Below are positions 40,941-52,204 of a DNA stretch of 64,000 bases, piece by piece. The position numbers and the translations under genes were made by a program. The notes beneath the pieces are model-generated. The model worked only from the letters and a program-made list of their open reading frames with translations. It was not told where the DNA came from and did not search any database. Source of the stretch: Skeletonema tropicum (taxonomy: Eukaryota; Bacillariophyta; Thalassiosirophyceae; Thalassiosirales; Thalassiosiraceae); contig CM074133.1 in NCBI GenBank assembly GCA_037178625.1, positions 1,426,001-1,490,000 on the forward strand. The letters run 5' to 3'. Within the stretch, counting starts at the first letter, position 1, and each line of letters starts with the position of its first letter.

Positions 40941-41066
40941 ATGGCCGATCTAGGCATGGACGCTGACGTTCGTTACGCTTTGAATCAGTTCGTGCAGTTT
41001 GTCGAAAGTGGTGGAGCAGAGGGTGATTTCCCCGGCCCCTCCACATTTCAGCCACCAAGCAAGTAG
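40941..41066 (+). CDS. small open frame or first exon, unknown
   Basis: A 41-codon frame starts MADLGMDADVRYALNQFVQF and ends QPPSK-stop, after a CA-rich leader and an AAAGATGG context. The stop overlaps a GTAGGT that could serve as a splice donor, so this may be the first exon of a gene I could not complete. Nothing recognisable follows up to the TrmO gene at 41457. Confidence 0.3.
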   Translation: MADLGMDADVRYALNQFVQFVESGGAEGDFPGPSTFQPPSK

Positions 41067-41456
41067 GTCGTTACACATGTAGGCTCGGTCGGCATTCAGC
41101 GTCGCCAAGTTGGAAATTGGTTAGGTCTGGCGGATTGTTCCCAGCGCATTGAATAACTTCTCGAATAATCCCACTACCTTATCAAAATAGACCCACGTCA
41201 CTCTCTTGGAAAGCAATATGGAGGGTCACCCCACTTGCTGTAATCACTGTGTGAACTGCATTACCCTTTCGATTATCTCTCACATGATGCATGAGGGCAA
41301 AACCATTTCATCATCATCTGGAGCCATTTCTCTTTGACACCTAGAGGTGACAGCAACATCTTGTCTTCCAGGCAGGCCACAGACAGGGAAGTTACTACTT
41401 ATGGATAAAAATCTCTTTCTCATTTGACAATACTCTCTCTTGCGTCTGCCGCACTC

Positions 41457-42563
41457 TTAATTTAATGATGAACTTCCAAGAACTGGAATACCATCGACAA
41501 TTTCCGCTTTCGACAAATCCGCATCCATCACATTTTCGACTACTACTCCATCGTTATTCACTCGGAATTTAATCTCAATAGATGCAAACAGAACAGAGTA
41601 CAATTTATCAGAAGATTGCGAACCGCGTTTGTTCGTATTTGTGTTACAGGCCCGTGGGTCTTGTGCAAGTACCTCCTGAATTGCGAGCATAACATAATCT
41701 AGTTCATCCTTGGAGTATACTGGTGCCAACTTTCCATCTCTAACGCTCGTTGCCATTTGTTCCCTAGCAGCCGAAGAGAATTCCACTGATTTCAATTCAT
41801 CATCTTGACTTACCCACGTTGGTACTTTCAGTTTCTCGCCGTCAAAATGTCCTGGCTCATCCCAAGGAACGACAGGTTTGATGTCAAAAACGGGTGTCCC
41901 ATTCACAAGATCTAATGCTGCTATATGAAGTCGTTTCCCCTTCTTGTCAACGCCCATAACCTTTACCAAACTAAGACCAATATTATTTGGTCGATGCGGT
42001 GACCTCGTAGCAAGCATTCCGACCTTGATACCATTCCCCCTAGGCGGGCGTATTTTCGTCTTGGATAGATTCTTGAATCCCCTGGCGTCTGCTTTTGCAG
42101 TTGGCATGTCTGTATTTGCGTGAAAGGAGAATAATACCCATGCATGAGAGTACAATTCCAATCCCTCTACGCATTCTATGGGTATTTCGAGTTGAACGTA
42201 ACCTTTACCTGTTGGGACAAGAGCACCTTGACGCGGGGTGCCCATCCGTTTTGTGTACGGTGAGACAATTCTTCCAATACATCGAAGTTGTAAGTTGTTT
42301 TGCTCATTATTATTTGCAGCAATGTCGCTTTGATCGGCAGTATCAGTACTTTCATTACTCTCTCGACTCTTTAGATGAGTTCGTAGCTTCATTTCAGCTC
42401 TTATGCGCCCCTTCCGTTCAGCTTGTCTTGTCTCTTCTAGCTTGGAAATCAGTGCTTCTTGTTTCCGGACTTGACGGCGAGTGTAGAGCAGCGCTACCGT
42501 CGATGCCACCGCTGTGAATGCAGTTACTGCAAGTGCGGTGGAGGAATAATTTGATTGCTTCAT
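41457..42563 (-). CDS. TsaA/TrmO-family tRNA (adenine-N6)-methyltransferase
   Basis: A 368-residue single-exon protein. Residues 93-240 carry the TsaA fold, known in bacteria as TrmO and in animals as TRMO. It begins IGRIVSPYTKRMGTPRQG and contains HAWVLFSFH, the signature RSPHRPNNIGLSLV and LDLVNGTPVFDIKP. The family adds a methyl group from SAM to N6 of t6A37 in tRNAs reading ACY codons, giving m6t6A. The C-terminal 130 residues are less conserved but include KDELDYVMLAIQEVLAQDPR, matching the C-terminal domain of eukaryotic members. The N-terminus is unusual: one hydrophobic segment (about residues 9-27), then RRQ and a charged helical stretch likely to form a coiled coil. This suggests membrane anchoring or organelle targeting. 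The flank 42564-43361 holds nothing I recognise. Confidence 0.85.
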   Translation of the reverse strand: MKQSNYSSTALAVTAFTAVASTVALLYTRRQVRKQEALISKLEETRQAERKGRIRAEMKLRTHLKSRESNESTDTADQSDIAANNNEQNNLQLRCIGRIVSPYTKRMGTPRQGALVPTGKGYVQLEIPIECVEGLELYSHAWVLFSFHANTDMPTAKADARGFKNLSKTKIRPPRGNGIKVGMLATRSPHRPNNIGLSLVKVMGVDKKGKRLHIAALDLVNGTPVFDIKPVVPWDEPGHFDGEKLKVPTWVSQDDELKSVEFSSAAREQMATSVRDGKLAPVYSKDELDYVMLAIQEVLAQDPRACNTNTNKRGSQSSDKLYSVLFASIEIKFRVNNDGVVVENVMDADLSKAEIVDGIPVLGSSSLN

Positions 42564-43361
42564 GCTAATGCCTCCGATATATTATGATGTGCACGTAGAT
42601 ACGGATTGACTGCTGGCGGATAAGGTCAGTTGTATGATGTAGATCAGGCAGTGATGGTTGGTTGCTGGTTGCTAGCGCAGCTAAGCGTAGCTAGCTGGTG
42701 GTTGCTGGTTATTACTATGCTGCAACTCGACCTCAAGCAACGTTGCGGTTCATGATGGGTTGACGGAGAATACAAGTCAACCACCCACATGGTCACCTAC
42801 CACAATACTCACGCTCACAGACTACCATGGCATGATCCATGAGGACAGAACATATCCTGAATGATACTTATGATGCAAGTGTAGATCTTATGACTTATAT
42901 CATGACATGCACTCTTTACCGTCGACCAGCTTCGGCCCCAGCTGCACTCGGTGCGTCATGAGATAAACACTTAGCACGTGTGACTCCAAAAGATACTTTG
43001 GTGAGTTGTCACGCTGTGGATTTACTCATCGAATCGTGAGTTTCGTCAGCTTTATCTGTGGATAACATTCACGGAAATGATGTTATAGGAATGGAGAACG
43101 GTGCTGATGTGATTGGATCGGCAAGCACAAGAATTACATCGTATGACAAATTTAGTGGTTTGCTTTGGACGCTACAAGCTTGGAAAGAAGTGCTTCTTCG
43201 GTTAAGCCAGTAAATCAAACATGAAAAGAAAGATTAGGTAGCGAATATGTTCATGTATAAGTAGTGCTTGTCTAAAAGAAAAATTATTCTACGATACGAA
43301 ATACTACGATACATCTTAATGCCCCACAACTTCCCTGCAGTTCCAAACTGCTAAAGAAGAA

Positions 43362-44093
43362 TTATTTCCACACAACACTCCTCAAACCAGCCTCGTCGTT
43401 ACTTTCAATCAACTCCTGTAACTTGAAGAATTCCGCCTTTTTTGCTTCAAACTCCTTCTTCGCTTCATCCAAAGATACTCCGCTGTCGAGATCATTCCTT
43501 TCAATTGCAATTCCCAAATTCATAGCAGCATAAAAAGACCTGCCAAGAAGTACATGCGCCATGGGAACTGTCAGCCTGGCTTCTTTCGACTCCTTCTTTT
43601 CAGCGAGACACTTTTCAGCAATTGCTATCTCTCTCTTGATCTCTTCAGTGATTTTTTGACAGAGTAGATCAATATGAGAGTTTTTTGACTCCAGGTCCAG
43701 CTTCTCTTTATTGATCTTTTCTTCGGTTTCGGCCTCCACCTTCTTGATTTCTGCCTGAAGCTTCCGAATCCTCTCGGCGCCATTGGCCTGGATCTGCCGA
43801 ATGTTGTCGGTGGTAGCTTCGTTGTTTTTCTGCTTCTCCTGATGCTGGGTATCGCTCTCTTGGATATAGTTCTCTTCCTTGGCCAGTTCAGCGTCTGCGA
43901 TATCTCGCTGCTGTTCTGTATCGAGGAGAAAGGGCTCAGTAGGTCTCCCATGTTGCTGTTGGATGGTTGCAGTGAATTGTATAATGGACAAAGTCGAAGG
44001 TATCGCTCTAGAGGGAGGCGAGAGGCGCTGGCGCGAGATCTTGATTTTATATTTTATGTCATCGTGCACTCGGCAATCGACAAAAACACACAC
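43362..44093 (-). CDS. coiled-coil protein, 5' end unresolved
   Basis: The open frame encodes a charged, helical protein: residues 60-175 are heptad-rich (DAELAKEENYIQESDTQ… to …EIKREIAIAEKC), with a second helix at the end. I recognise no family. There is no in-frame ATG before about residue 178. The frame opens with GTG at 44093, so a short upstream exon must supply the start, or the frame given by the ATG at 43951 (MGDLLSPF) shifts into the coil through splicing I could not find. The duplicated copy at 48.6 kb lacks 7 bp in this N-terminal part, again suggesting those codons are not constrained. The 3' end lies outside the duplicated block. Confidence 0.5.
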   Translation of the reverse strand: MCVFVDCRVHDDIKYKIKISRQRLSPPSRAIPSTLSIIQFTATIQQQHGRPTEPFLLDTEQQRDIADAELAKEENYIQESDTQHQEKQKNNEATTDNIRQIQANGAERIRKLQAEIKKVEAETEEKINKEKLDLESKNSHIDLLCQKITEEIKREIAIAEKCLAEKKESKEARLTVPMAHVLLGRSFYAAMNLGIAIERNDLDSGVSLDEAKKEFEAKKAEFFKLQELIESNDEAGLRSVVWK

Positions 44094-46275
44094 GAGAGAG
44101 TGATGCGTTTCTGGCCATTTTTTAGTCCCTCATTCGTGGTTAGGAAAATCCTTGAGCCACCACGTCGGAATCCAATGAAGGATCTTTCAACAAGAAAAAG
44201 GTACACCGGTTCTCGGCCCTGGTTCTCGTTTGGGTCGTGTGACACTTTCTGTCAAAAGCGTGTCTTGATACGTGTCGTATCAGGAACAGTGCAGGCGAAA
44301 CATACTACACAGTCAAGCAACCGGACTGATGACCAATACTGTACCTCTAGACTATCAATAATAATTATTTCACGCTAAAGAAGTTTATCAACGAAGTGCA
44401 TTGTTACTTGTTCAATGTATGTGTATGCTACTTCAAAACCGACTGATATCTCTTCCGAACATCCAAGCTTTAAACCAATACATAGGAATCAAAATTGTAT
44501 TTTGAAGCGACAGTTGCTTCGTCAGATAGGTAGAAGACCAAACCAAGTAACTTGCTTTTCCGCTCATTGTTGTTTTGGGCGAAGGCAGGTCTGTATGTTT
44601 CAAATCCGTTACGCCACCTCCAAAACCCATCGATGCCATTGCCCCTCGATTTTTGTACTGGAATTGTGGCGCAGCTTTGCAGAAGACATTATTCAGAAAA
44701 TTGAGGGCACTGAAGGGCATTAGGTATGGTGTCACATTGCCAGGTAATGGTATTTCTTCATCTTTGTTCTTTTCATCTGTCACATCGAATGTTGAATAGT
44801 ATTTGTTGAAACAGTCCGCGAGGTATAACGCCTGTTGCTCGGCAACAGTGGCTGTTGGAGGCAGCTCATCGGGACTTGCAGCACAATCGCCAAGAGCGTA
44901 GACACGACCTTTGGACTCAGGAACGCGGAGATATTCATCTACGACGATTCGACTGCGGTTGAGCTTGAAATCAGAATTCGAAACCATTTTCACAGGCGAG
45001 AGTCCAGCTGACCAAATCATCGTTCCAAAATTGATTTCTGTTCCATCTGCAAACCTTGCAACAGTGATTTGTTCTCCCTCGATGTACCTCTCATCTACAC
45101 CTGCGACTGCAGTGTTCAATCTTACATCAATATTCTTTTCCTTCAATTTTTGCAAGTAATAGTCACTCAAAGCTTTATCAAATGAGCCCAAAATACCAGG
45201 TCCAGCTTCAACTAGCACAAGTTTGATATGCTTGGTCAATTCTGGATACCATTTCTTGACATCCTTTGTGATAAAGTCGTGCAGCTCCGACATGAATTCA
45301 CAACTAGTAGGCCCTCCACCAACAACAATAAACGTGAGCAACCTATCACGTTGGACTGCTGGGATGGTATAGTTTGACGCACGTTCGAAACATTCAACGA
45401 TGCGATTGCGAATTTGCCGTGCGTGGAATAGATGTTTCAAGAAGAACACAACAACTCCTTCAAGCCGCTCGATGCTGAGGTAGAAATACGTGATAGAAAT
45501 GATAGATGGTTTAGAAATCATGCACGTACGCACATACATCACGTGCATGACGTATAATGTGAGAATACAATGACACACTGATACTCACTTGTGTGTATTA
45601 AATGTATTACTCTTCATCCCAGCCGCAACAACCAAATAATCATACTCAACATCAAACCTCACGCCTTTATACAAATCCTCACAAGTAACAACCTGTTTCG
45701 TGCTATCAATATCACGCGCTTTAGCTTGGTAGTAATGCCCCAATCCTTTAATGGTACGAACTGGTTCTTGAATCGCTCGAAATTCCAATGTGCCTACGGC
45801 AGTGGAGGGTAGTAATGGAGTGAATAGGAAGTGGTTGGCGGGAGATATGACACGGACATCATACAGTTCTTTGTCGAGTTTACGTGCAAGTGTGAAGCCT
45901 CCCCATCCTGAACCAAGAATCAGTACTCGTGGCTTTATTCTATTTTCAAAGGCTGGTTCGTTATTGTCATCTTCGGAGGTGGCAGGAGATGATGATGCTG
46001 CGCTGCTAAACATGATGCGGCTGGCGTTGTTTGTGTAGTAGTTGTTGTAGTAGTTTGGCCGATGATTGTGACGTAGAGAGAGAAAATTGTTTCTGGATGA
46101 GGATGAGAGCAGCAGGAGCCTAACTCCCCGGTTATAGGAAGACGTGAGAACCATGGTGACGATCGCTTGCCATATACTTATTGTTCAGTGGAGACTGCCT
46201 GACATTATCATGCTGTCCGCATGATAGGTGTATTTGGTCAACAAGTTCGAAGTTCGCGTGCGTACCATATTTTTC
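43740..46275. repeat. tandem segmental duplication, copy 1
   Basis: About 2.5 kb, from inside the coiled-coil gene through the whole NADH dehydrogenase gene to about 120 bp upstream of its start codon. It is repeated at 47901-51067 in the same orientation with an offset of 4,792 bp over most of its length. Differences that I saw are a handful of substitutions, a 7-bp indel and the inserted element in copy 2. Confidence 0.95.
44433..46154 (-). CDS. type II NADH:quinone oxidoreductase (NDH-2), copy 1
   Basis: Exons 45589-46154 and 44433-45474 join in phase 2 (GTGAGT donor, 114-bp intron) to 535 residues. The N-terminus is rich in Arg, Ser and Asn without acidic residues, fitting a mitochondrial presequence. 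The FAD-binding motif is LGSGWGG near 79. The NADH-binding motif is [10 protein letters not shown] with the downstream acidic VLVEAG, and the second FAD contact is YALGDCA. The enzyme is a single-polypeptide, non-proton-pumping, rotenone-insensitive dehydrogenase on the inner mitochondrial membrane, passing electrons from NAD(P)H to ubiquinone. No EF-hand insertion is visible. The C-terminal amphipathic stretch ([11 protein letters not shown]… to …FGRDISRF) matches the membrane-binding end of the family. A near-identical second gene lies 4.8 kb away. Confidence 0.93.
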
Positions 46276-47900
46276 GATAGATGTCCTTTCAATAATCGCT
46301 AAACTCGCTGGTAGCTTTCTGGCACGTCGCCACGCCGCGCTCACGCGCCACGCACGCCCTTACACGGCTTCTAAGCCTCCCGGTCTAAGTTCAAAAGTAG
46401 GAGTATCAACCTAGGAATAGTACATACCGTGTGATATGACTATCGCTATGACATTTGTTAACCCTTGCAGCCCAAAACAGGCAAAAATCAATATATTTTC
46501 TTGACGGGCTAACTATCGCCAAACACTTTTTCATCTCCACTCAACATCACCAAGAAGAGGAGCACCGGCACCATGGTGTGTTTGCGTCCTATGGTGATAT
46601 AATGTCCCATCTTGATATACTGGTTAACTTTTTTGGCAATGAACTCTACACCCATATTGTAGTTCATTATTAAAAAAGTTCACCAGTATACAATAACGTC
46701 GAATTAATTTTCGTCGACATATTTTATCGCTAGAAATTAAACCTCGACGACACAGTCTGCCGCTGCCGTATATATCCAAAAGAGAGGCAGTAGGGTGTGC
46801 CATCAATCCGCCCTGCCCCTTCCAATTGACAACCAAACATATCTTATTCGTAGGTTATGCTTATCGCCACAGTAATCACCGTAATCACCAAGAATATAAG
46901 TGATCTAGCCACACCATCATCAACAGCCACCTGTCGCCTTGTCGCGACCAACACTGCCACCAAAGGATGCATCATAGAAGGAACGAAGCCCCAAAACTTA
47001 TGCCCAAGTCATAATATGATGTAGAGCGATGATTGGGGGGCATAAACCTGATAAAAAGAGTCTTGTTAACTCCTTGAAGCGACGAGTCAATAATTACAAA
47101 AAACTCGTCTCAAATGGGCACAATATCCACCATCAATTGTTGTATACAGCCACCAATAATGTCCAAAACACATCCAAAACAGAACTAACACATCATTGCG
47201 GTAATAATATACATTGTTATTGTTTGGAGTAGTGTTTTCAATCGGATAATATTAAATATTATTTGGTACAATAAATTACAAAATGTAAGCCTCTACACCA
47301 TGATAAATAATATGACATCCACCACCTATTTTGCGGCTGCTGAAGCGTGTATACCCCCCAGACATCCTCTGTTATGTTGAGAGTTGAAGATTTGTGTTTG
47401 CATTGTTGTTATGGACTGTTTATATGGTTGATTGTTGCATATTAATTATGTGAAACATCACATGTCCGATCACATGTGCTCCTAGGTAATAATCAATAGA
47501 GGGAGCACTCTCATACGTGGGGCACGACCACGGAAGTCAATATTATATTGCAGATGAGATATGTAAAGTAGGGGACCTTTTAGTGCAGCGTATCATTGCC
47601 AAAAGGATCATACCACAGGTGGACGAAAATGACCAATTATTATATCGTTGATGGCGACTCGAATATCTCAACGACGGCATCTACCTCGACAAAAAAACGC
47701 CTCCATAATATACCCAATAGTAATTGGGAGCGATATAGGTGCATATATTGGTTATATTTGAAGCGTGTGCATGGTTGTGGTCGTCGGTAGGAGCGGCAGC
47801 TTCATGGTTGATGTCAAAAAGTGCAGCATTAGGTGGGACTTATAGGTAGTATGCACGTTCTACGATGATTTGAATTCCTACGTAGGCCTTAGAACCCGTG
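46276..47900. other. spacer between the duplicated blocks
   Basis: 46276-46363 is repeated at 51640-51725. A strong hairpin sits at 46613-46691, with arms GTTAACTTTTTT and AAAAAAGTTCAC plus matching ends. The remainder is AT-rich with no recognisable gene. The motif GAATTCCTACGTA, also seen near 25.7 and 28.5 kb, occurs at about 47871. Confidence 0.5.
46613..46691. repeat. hairpin
   Basis: Arms 46613-46644 and 46661-46691 pair over about 29 bp with few mismatches (ATACTGGT-AACTTTTTT… with its complement) around a 16-base loop. It is probably a small inverted-repeat element. No target duplication was identified. Confidence 0.5.
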
Positions 47901-48885
47901 CTTCTTGAAAAATCCTGAAGCTTCCGAATCCTCTCGGCGCCATAAGAGAGGTTCCACTGGTACAAAATTCACGTAGAAACTGCTCACCGTAGGAATTCAA
48001 CCAAATTTGTAGGAATTCAAAACCTTGACGAAACGTGACGCGCCCCCTTCCCGCCAATTTTTTTATTAGTAAAATGCTCTAGCTTTGGGTCCGAGCGGCC
48101 AAAATTAAGTTTCAGGGAAGTGGTTTACATGCTATTCCCGAGATACTATCCTTTAGGTGACTATTATGTGAGTATATACTGTCCTGGGTAGGTCATGAAA
48201 GCGTATATTTTCGTCGAGCTATGCATTTGAAGATACCCTCTAGCTTCATTCTAGTCATGATGGCTGATGGCCGGCCAAATTTGTCTAGCAAAAAGCTAGT
48301 GTACTCTCACATGCATTTCTCAGCAGAGAGTTGGAATTATCGGCCAACCAACATATGTACAGAACCCCCATTTCGGTCGACAAAAGGATGGTAGTACCTT
48401 TAAAGCCGGTACATCAACTCTTTCAATCTCGATTTTGGCCGCTCGGACCCAAAGCTAGAGCATTTCACTAATAAAAAAATTGGCGGGAAGGGGGCGCGTC
48501 ACGTTTCGTCGATTTTTTTTTACGTGGATTTTGTACCAGAGTTCTACGTACGGGGCGGGTGAGCGTCTGGAACCCCGCTTATTGGCCTGGATCTGCCGAA
48601 TGTTGTCGGTGGTAGCTTCGTTGTTTTTCTGCTTCTCCTGATGCTGGGTATCGCTCTCTTGGATATAGTTCTCTTCCTTGGCCAGTTCAGCGTCTGCGAT
48701 ATCTCGCTGCTGTTCTGTATCGAGGAGAAAGGGCTCAGTAGGTCTCCCATGTTACTGTTGGATGATTGCAGTGAATTGTATAATGGACAAAGTCGAAGGT
48801 ATCGCTCTAGAGGGAGGCGAGAGGCGCTGGCGCGAGATCTTGATTTTATGTCATCGTGCACTCGGCAATCGACAAAAACACACAC
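47901..48885 (-). pseudogene. truncated, interrupted copy of the coiled-coil gene
   Basis: The duplicated counterpart of the gene at 43362-44093 has three lesions. A 7-bp difference near 48848 changes the frame in the N-terminal part. A 637-bp inverted-repeat element is inserted at 47944-48580. The last 126 or so codons are missing because the duplication begins inside the gene. It cannot encode the full protein. Confidence 0.8.
47944..48580. mobile_element. 637-bp foldback/MITE-like element
   Basis: Inserted between the bases GGCGCCAT and TGGCC, which are contiguous in copy 1 at 43780, so the empty site is known. Ends are AAGAGAGGTTCCA and, inverted, AAGCGGGGTTCCA. The dinucleotide AT is present on both sides. 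Long subterminal arms, about 47976-48107 and 48437-48560, share an 80-bp near-perfect inverted block containing GGGAAGGGGGCGCGTCACG and CGAGCGGCCAAAA. A diverged fragment of the arm appears near 56372-56432. No protein is encoded, and the superfamily is unclear. Confidence 0.85.
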
Positions 48886-49224
48886 GAGAGAGTGATGCGT
48901 TTCTGGCCATTTTTTAGTCCCTCATTCGTGGTTAGGAAAATCCTTGAGCCACCACGTCGGAATCCAATGAAGGATCTTTCAACAAGAAAAAGGTACACCG
49001 GTTCTCGGCCCTGGTTCTCGTTTGGGTCGTGTGACACTTTCTGTCAAAAGCGTGTCTTGATACGTGTCGTATCAGGAACAGTGCAGGCGAAACATACTAC
49101 ACAGTCAAGCAACCGGACTGATGACCAATACTGTACCTCTAGACTATCAATAATAATTATTTCACGCTAAAGAAGTTTATCAACGAAGTGCATTGTTACT
49201 TGTTCAATGTATGTGTATGCTACT

Positions 49225-50946
49225 TCAAAACCGACTGATATCTCTTCCGAACATCCAAGCTTTAAACCAATACATAGGAATCAAAATTGTATTTTGAAGC
49301 GACAGTTGCTTCGTCAGATAGGTAGAAGACCAAACCAAGTAACTTGCTTTTCCGCTCATTGTTGTTTTGGGCGAAGGCAGGTCTGTATGTTTCAAATCCG
49401 TTACGCCACCTCCAAAACCCATCGATGCCATTGCCCCTCGATTTTTGTACTGGAATTGTGGCGCAGCTTTGCAGAAGACCTTATTCAGAAAATTGAGGGC
49501 ACTGAAGGGCATTAGGTATGGTGTCACATTGCCAGGTAATGGTATTTCTTCATCTTTGTTCTTTTCATCTGTCACATCGAATGTTGAATAGTATTTGTTG
49601 AAACAGTCCGCGAGGTATAACGCCTGTTGCTCGGCAACAGTGGCTGTTGGAGGCAGCTCATCGGGACTTGCAGCACAATCGCCAAGAGCGTAGACACGAC
49701 CTTTGGACTCAGGAACGCGGAGATATTCATCTACGACGATTCGACTGCGGTTGAACTTGAAATCAGAATTCGAAATCATTTTCACAGGCGAGAGTCCAGC
49801 TGACCAAATCATCGTTCCAAAATTGATTTCTGTTCCATCTGCAAACCTTGCAACAGTGATTTGTTCTCCCTCGATGTACCTCTCATCTACACCTGCGACT
49901 GCAGTGTTCAATCTTACATCAATATTCTTTTCCTTCAATTTTTGCAAGTAATAGTCACTCAAAGCTTTATCAAATGAGCCCAAAATACCAGGTCCAGCTT
50001 CAACTAGCACAAGTTTGATATGCTTGGTCAATTCTGGATACCATTTCTTGACATCCTTTGTGATAAAGTCGTGCAGCTCCGACATGAATTCACAACTAGT
50101 AGGCCCTCCACCAACAACAATAAACGTGAGCAACCTATCACGTTGGACTGCTGGGATGGTATAGTTTGACGCACGTTCGAAACATTCAACGATGCGATTG
50201 CGAATTTGCCGTGCGTGGAATAGATGTTTCAAGAAGAACACAACAACTCCTTCAAGCCGCTCGATGCTGAGGTAGAAATACGTGATAGAAATGATAGATG
50301 GTTTAGAAATCATGCACGTACGCACATACATCACGTGCATGACGTATAATGTGAGAATACAATGACACACTGATACTCACTTGTGTGTATTAAATGTATT
50401 ACTCTTCATCCCAGCCGCAACAACCAAATAATCATACTCAACATCAAACCTCACGCCTTTATACAAATCCTCACAAGTAACAACCTGTTTCGTGCTATCA
50501 ATATCACGCGCTTTAGCTTGGTAGTAATGCCCCAATCCTTTAATGGTACGAACTGGTTCTTGAATCGCTCGAAATTCCAATGTGCCTACGGCAGTGGAGG
50601 GTAGTAATGGAGTGAATAGGAAGTGGTTGGCGGGAGATATGACACGGACATCATACAGTTCTTTGTCGAGTTTACGTGCAAGTGTGAAGCCTCCCCATCC
50701 TGAACCAAGAATCAGTACTCGTGGCTTTATTCTATTTTCAAAGGCTGGTTCGTTATTGTCATCTTCGGAGGTGGCAGGAGATGATGATGCTGCGCTGCTA
50801 AACATGATGCGGCTGGCGTTGTTTGTGTAGTAGTTGTTGTAGTAGTTTGGCCGATGATTGTGACGTAGAGAGAGAAAATTGTTTCTGGATGAGGATGAGA
50901 GCAGCAGGAGCCTAACTCCCCGGTTATAGGAAGACGTGAGAACCAT
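49225..50946 (-). CDS. type II NADH:quinone oxidoreductase (NDH-2), copy 2
   Basis: Exons 50381-50946 and 49225-50266 have the same structure as copy 1 and encode 535 residues. I count three amino-acid differences, all in exon 2 (Val to Ile and Leu to Phe near the LSPVKM…SDFK segment, Asn to Lys in FLN-VFCK). All nucleotide-binding motifs are kept, so both copies are probably functional. The upstream 120 bp is also duplicated. Beyond 51067 the promoters differ, so expression could differ. Confidence 0.93.
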
Positions 50947-51067
50947 GGTGACGATCGCTTGCCATATACTTATTGTTCAGTGGAGACTGCCTGACATTAT
51001 CATGCTGTCCGCATGATAGGTGTATTTGGTCAACAAGTTCGAAGTTCGCGTGCGTACCATATTTTTC

Positions 51068-52204
51068 CATTTGGATGTTCGAGTGAGAATAAAGGTGAAG
51101 AAGAAAGATGAAAGCTTGGATCTTTTCTGAACCTCCCAATTCCACATAAACAAGCTATCGGTAGCTGTGACCATCCAGACACTTGATTACAAACAACTAT
51201 TTAAAAAGGTAAGGAAGGAAGAAGGATCAAATAGACTCGGTGGATAAGCACAGGTCTGAATATGAAATTCTCAAATCGGAGGCCCGACCCTGAAGTGATC
51301 CGACGATACAATGTGCAATATTGGGTATTCTGATAGCATTGATGGTGAATGAGGGACATAAAAGTAACCAGTAAGATGTTTTATTCAACATTGAGGTCTG
51401 TGGACGATACAAAAGTGTCTACAAGGGACTACAAGTGATAGAAATGTATCGGATATTTTTTGAAATATCGGATAAAAAAATATCCGAAAATTTCCCCAAA
51501 AGTGCCGAAATAGCACCCAGATAAGTGGCCATTACGCTAGCTGTCCGCATGACGGTAGGTGTATTATTTGGTCAACAGTCAACAAGTTCGAAGTTCGTGC
51601 GTACTAAGTATACCATATTTTTGATGAGTGCACAAGATACGATAGATGTCTTTCAATAATCGCTAAACTCGCTGGTAGCTTTCTGGCACGTCGCCACGCC
51701 GCGCTCACGCGCCACGCACGCCCTTCTTGAACTGAATGATGGAACCAGCCATGCATGAACAACTCTGTTGAACCTGCAGGGCGCGACTGTCGCACAAATG
51801 ATCAACAAAACACATACATGGTCATGATGAATGAAGCACGCCAAAGCTCAATTATATTTTTTACACCCTTGCTACGACTTGTGCCCTCGAGACATCACAC
51901 GAAAATCCACCAAGTGCATCCATTCTTTTAATCGTATCACTGATTATCAAGTCGATCATCCGTGGAGTGCGACGAGTTGGTATCACTCTAAATATAATTT
52001 GTAGCGTAAAAGATTCTTTCCGCTGGCCGGCCAATCATCACGACATTCCCTCCGCGGCTCCGGGCAAGTGCATTATTTGTACCGTAGGTCTATTCTGGTG
52101 ATGAAGAGATAGGGGCGAACCAACGGTTGCAGAATTGGTAAAATCCATAGAGAAGTCGTGCGTTCATGGATCCGCTGTGTACTATCTATTGAAATCAAAT
52201 AAAC
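51068..52204. other. intergenic region with a third copy of the NDH-2 upstream segment
   Basis: 51541-51725 is a diverged copy of the sequence found upstream of copy 1 (46208-46363), including CTGTCCGCATGA and GGTAGCTTTCTGGCACGTCG. The 470 bp in between (51068-51540) is unique to this location. No gene is supported. Confidence 0.6.

Larger units (their letters stand above)
47901..51067. repeat. tandem segmental duplication, copy 2
   Basis: Counterpart of 43740-46275, longer by the 637-bp inserted element. Its right edge is sharp: identity stops at 51067, after the sequence GTACCATATTTTTC. Confidence 0.95.

Noticed and set aside
48544..48885. 113-codon frame as a separate gene
   Set aside because: It is the frame-shifted, truncated duplicate of the coiled-coil gene, listed as a pseudogene.
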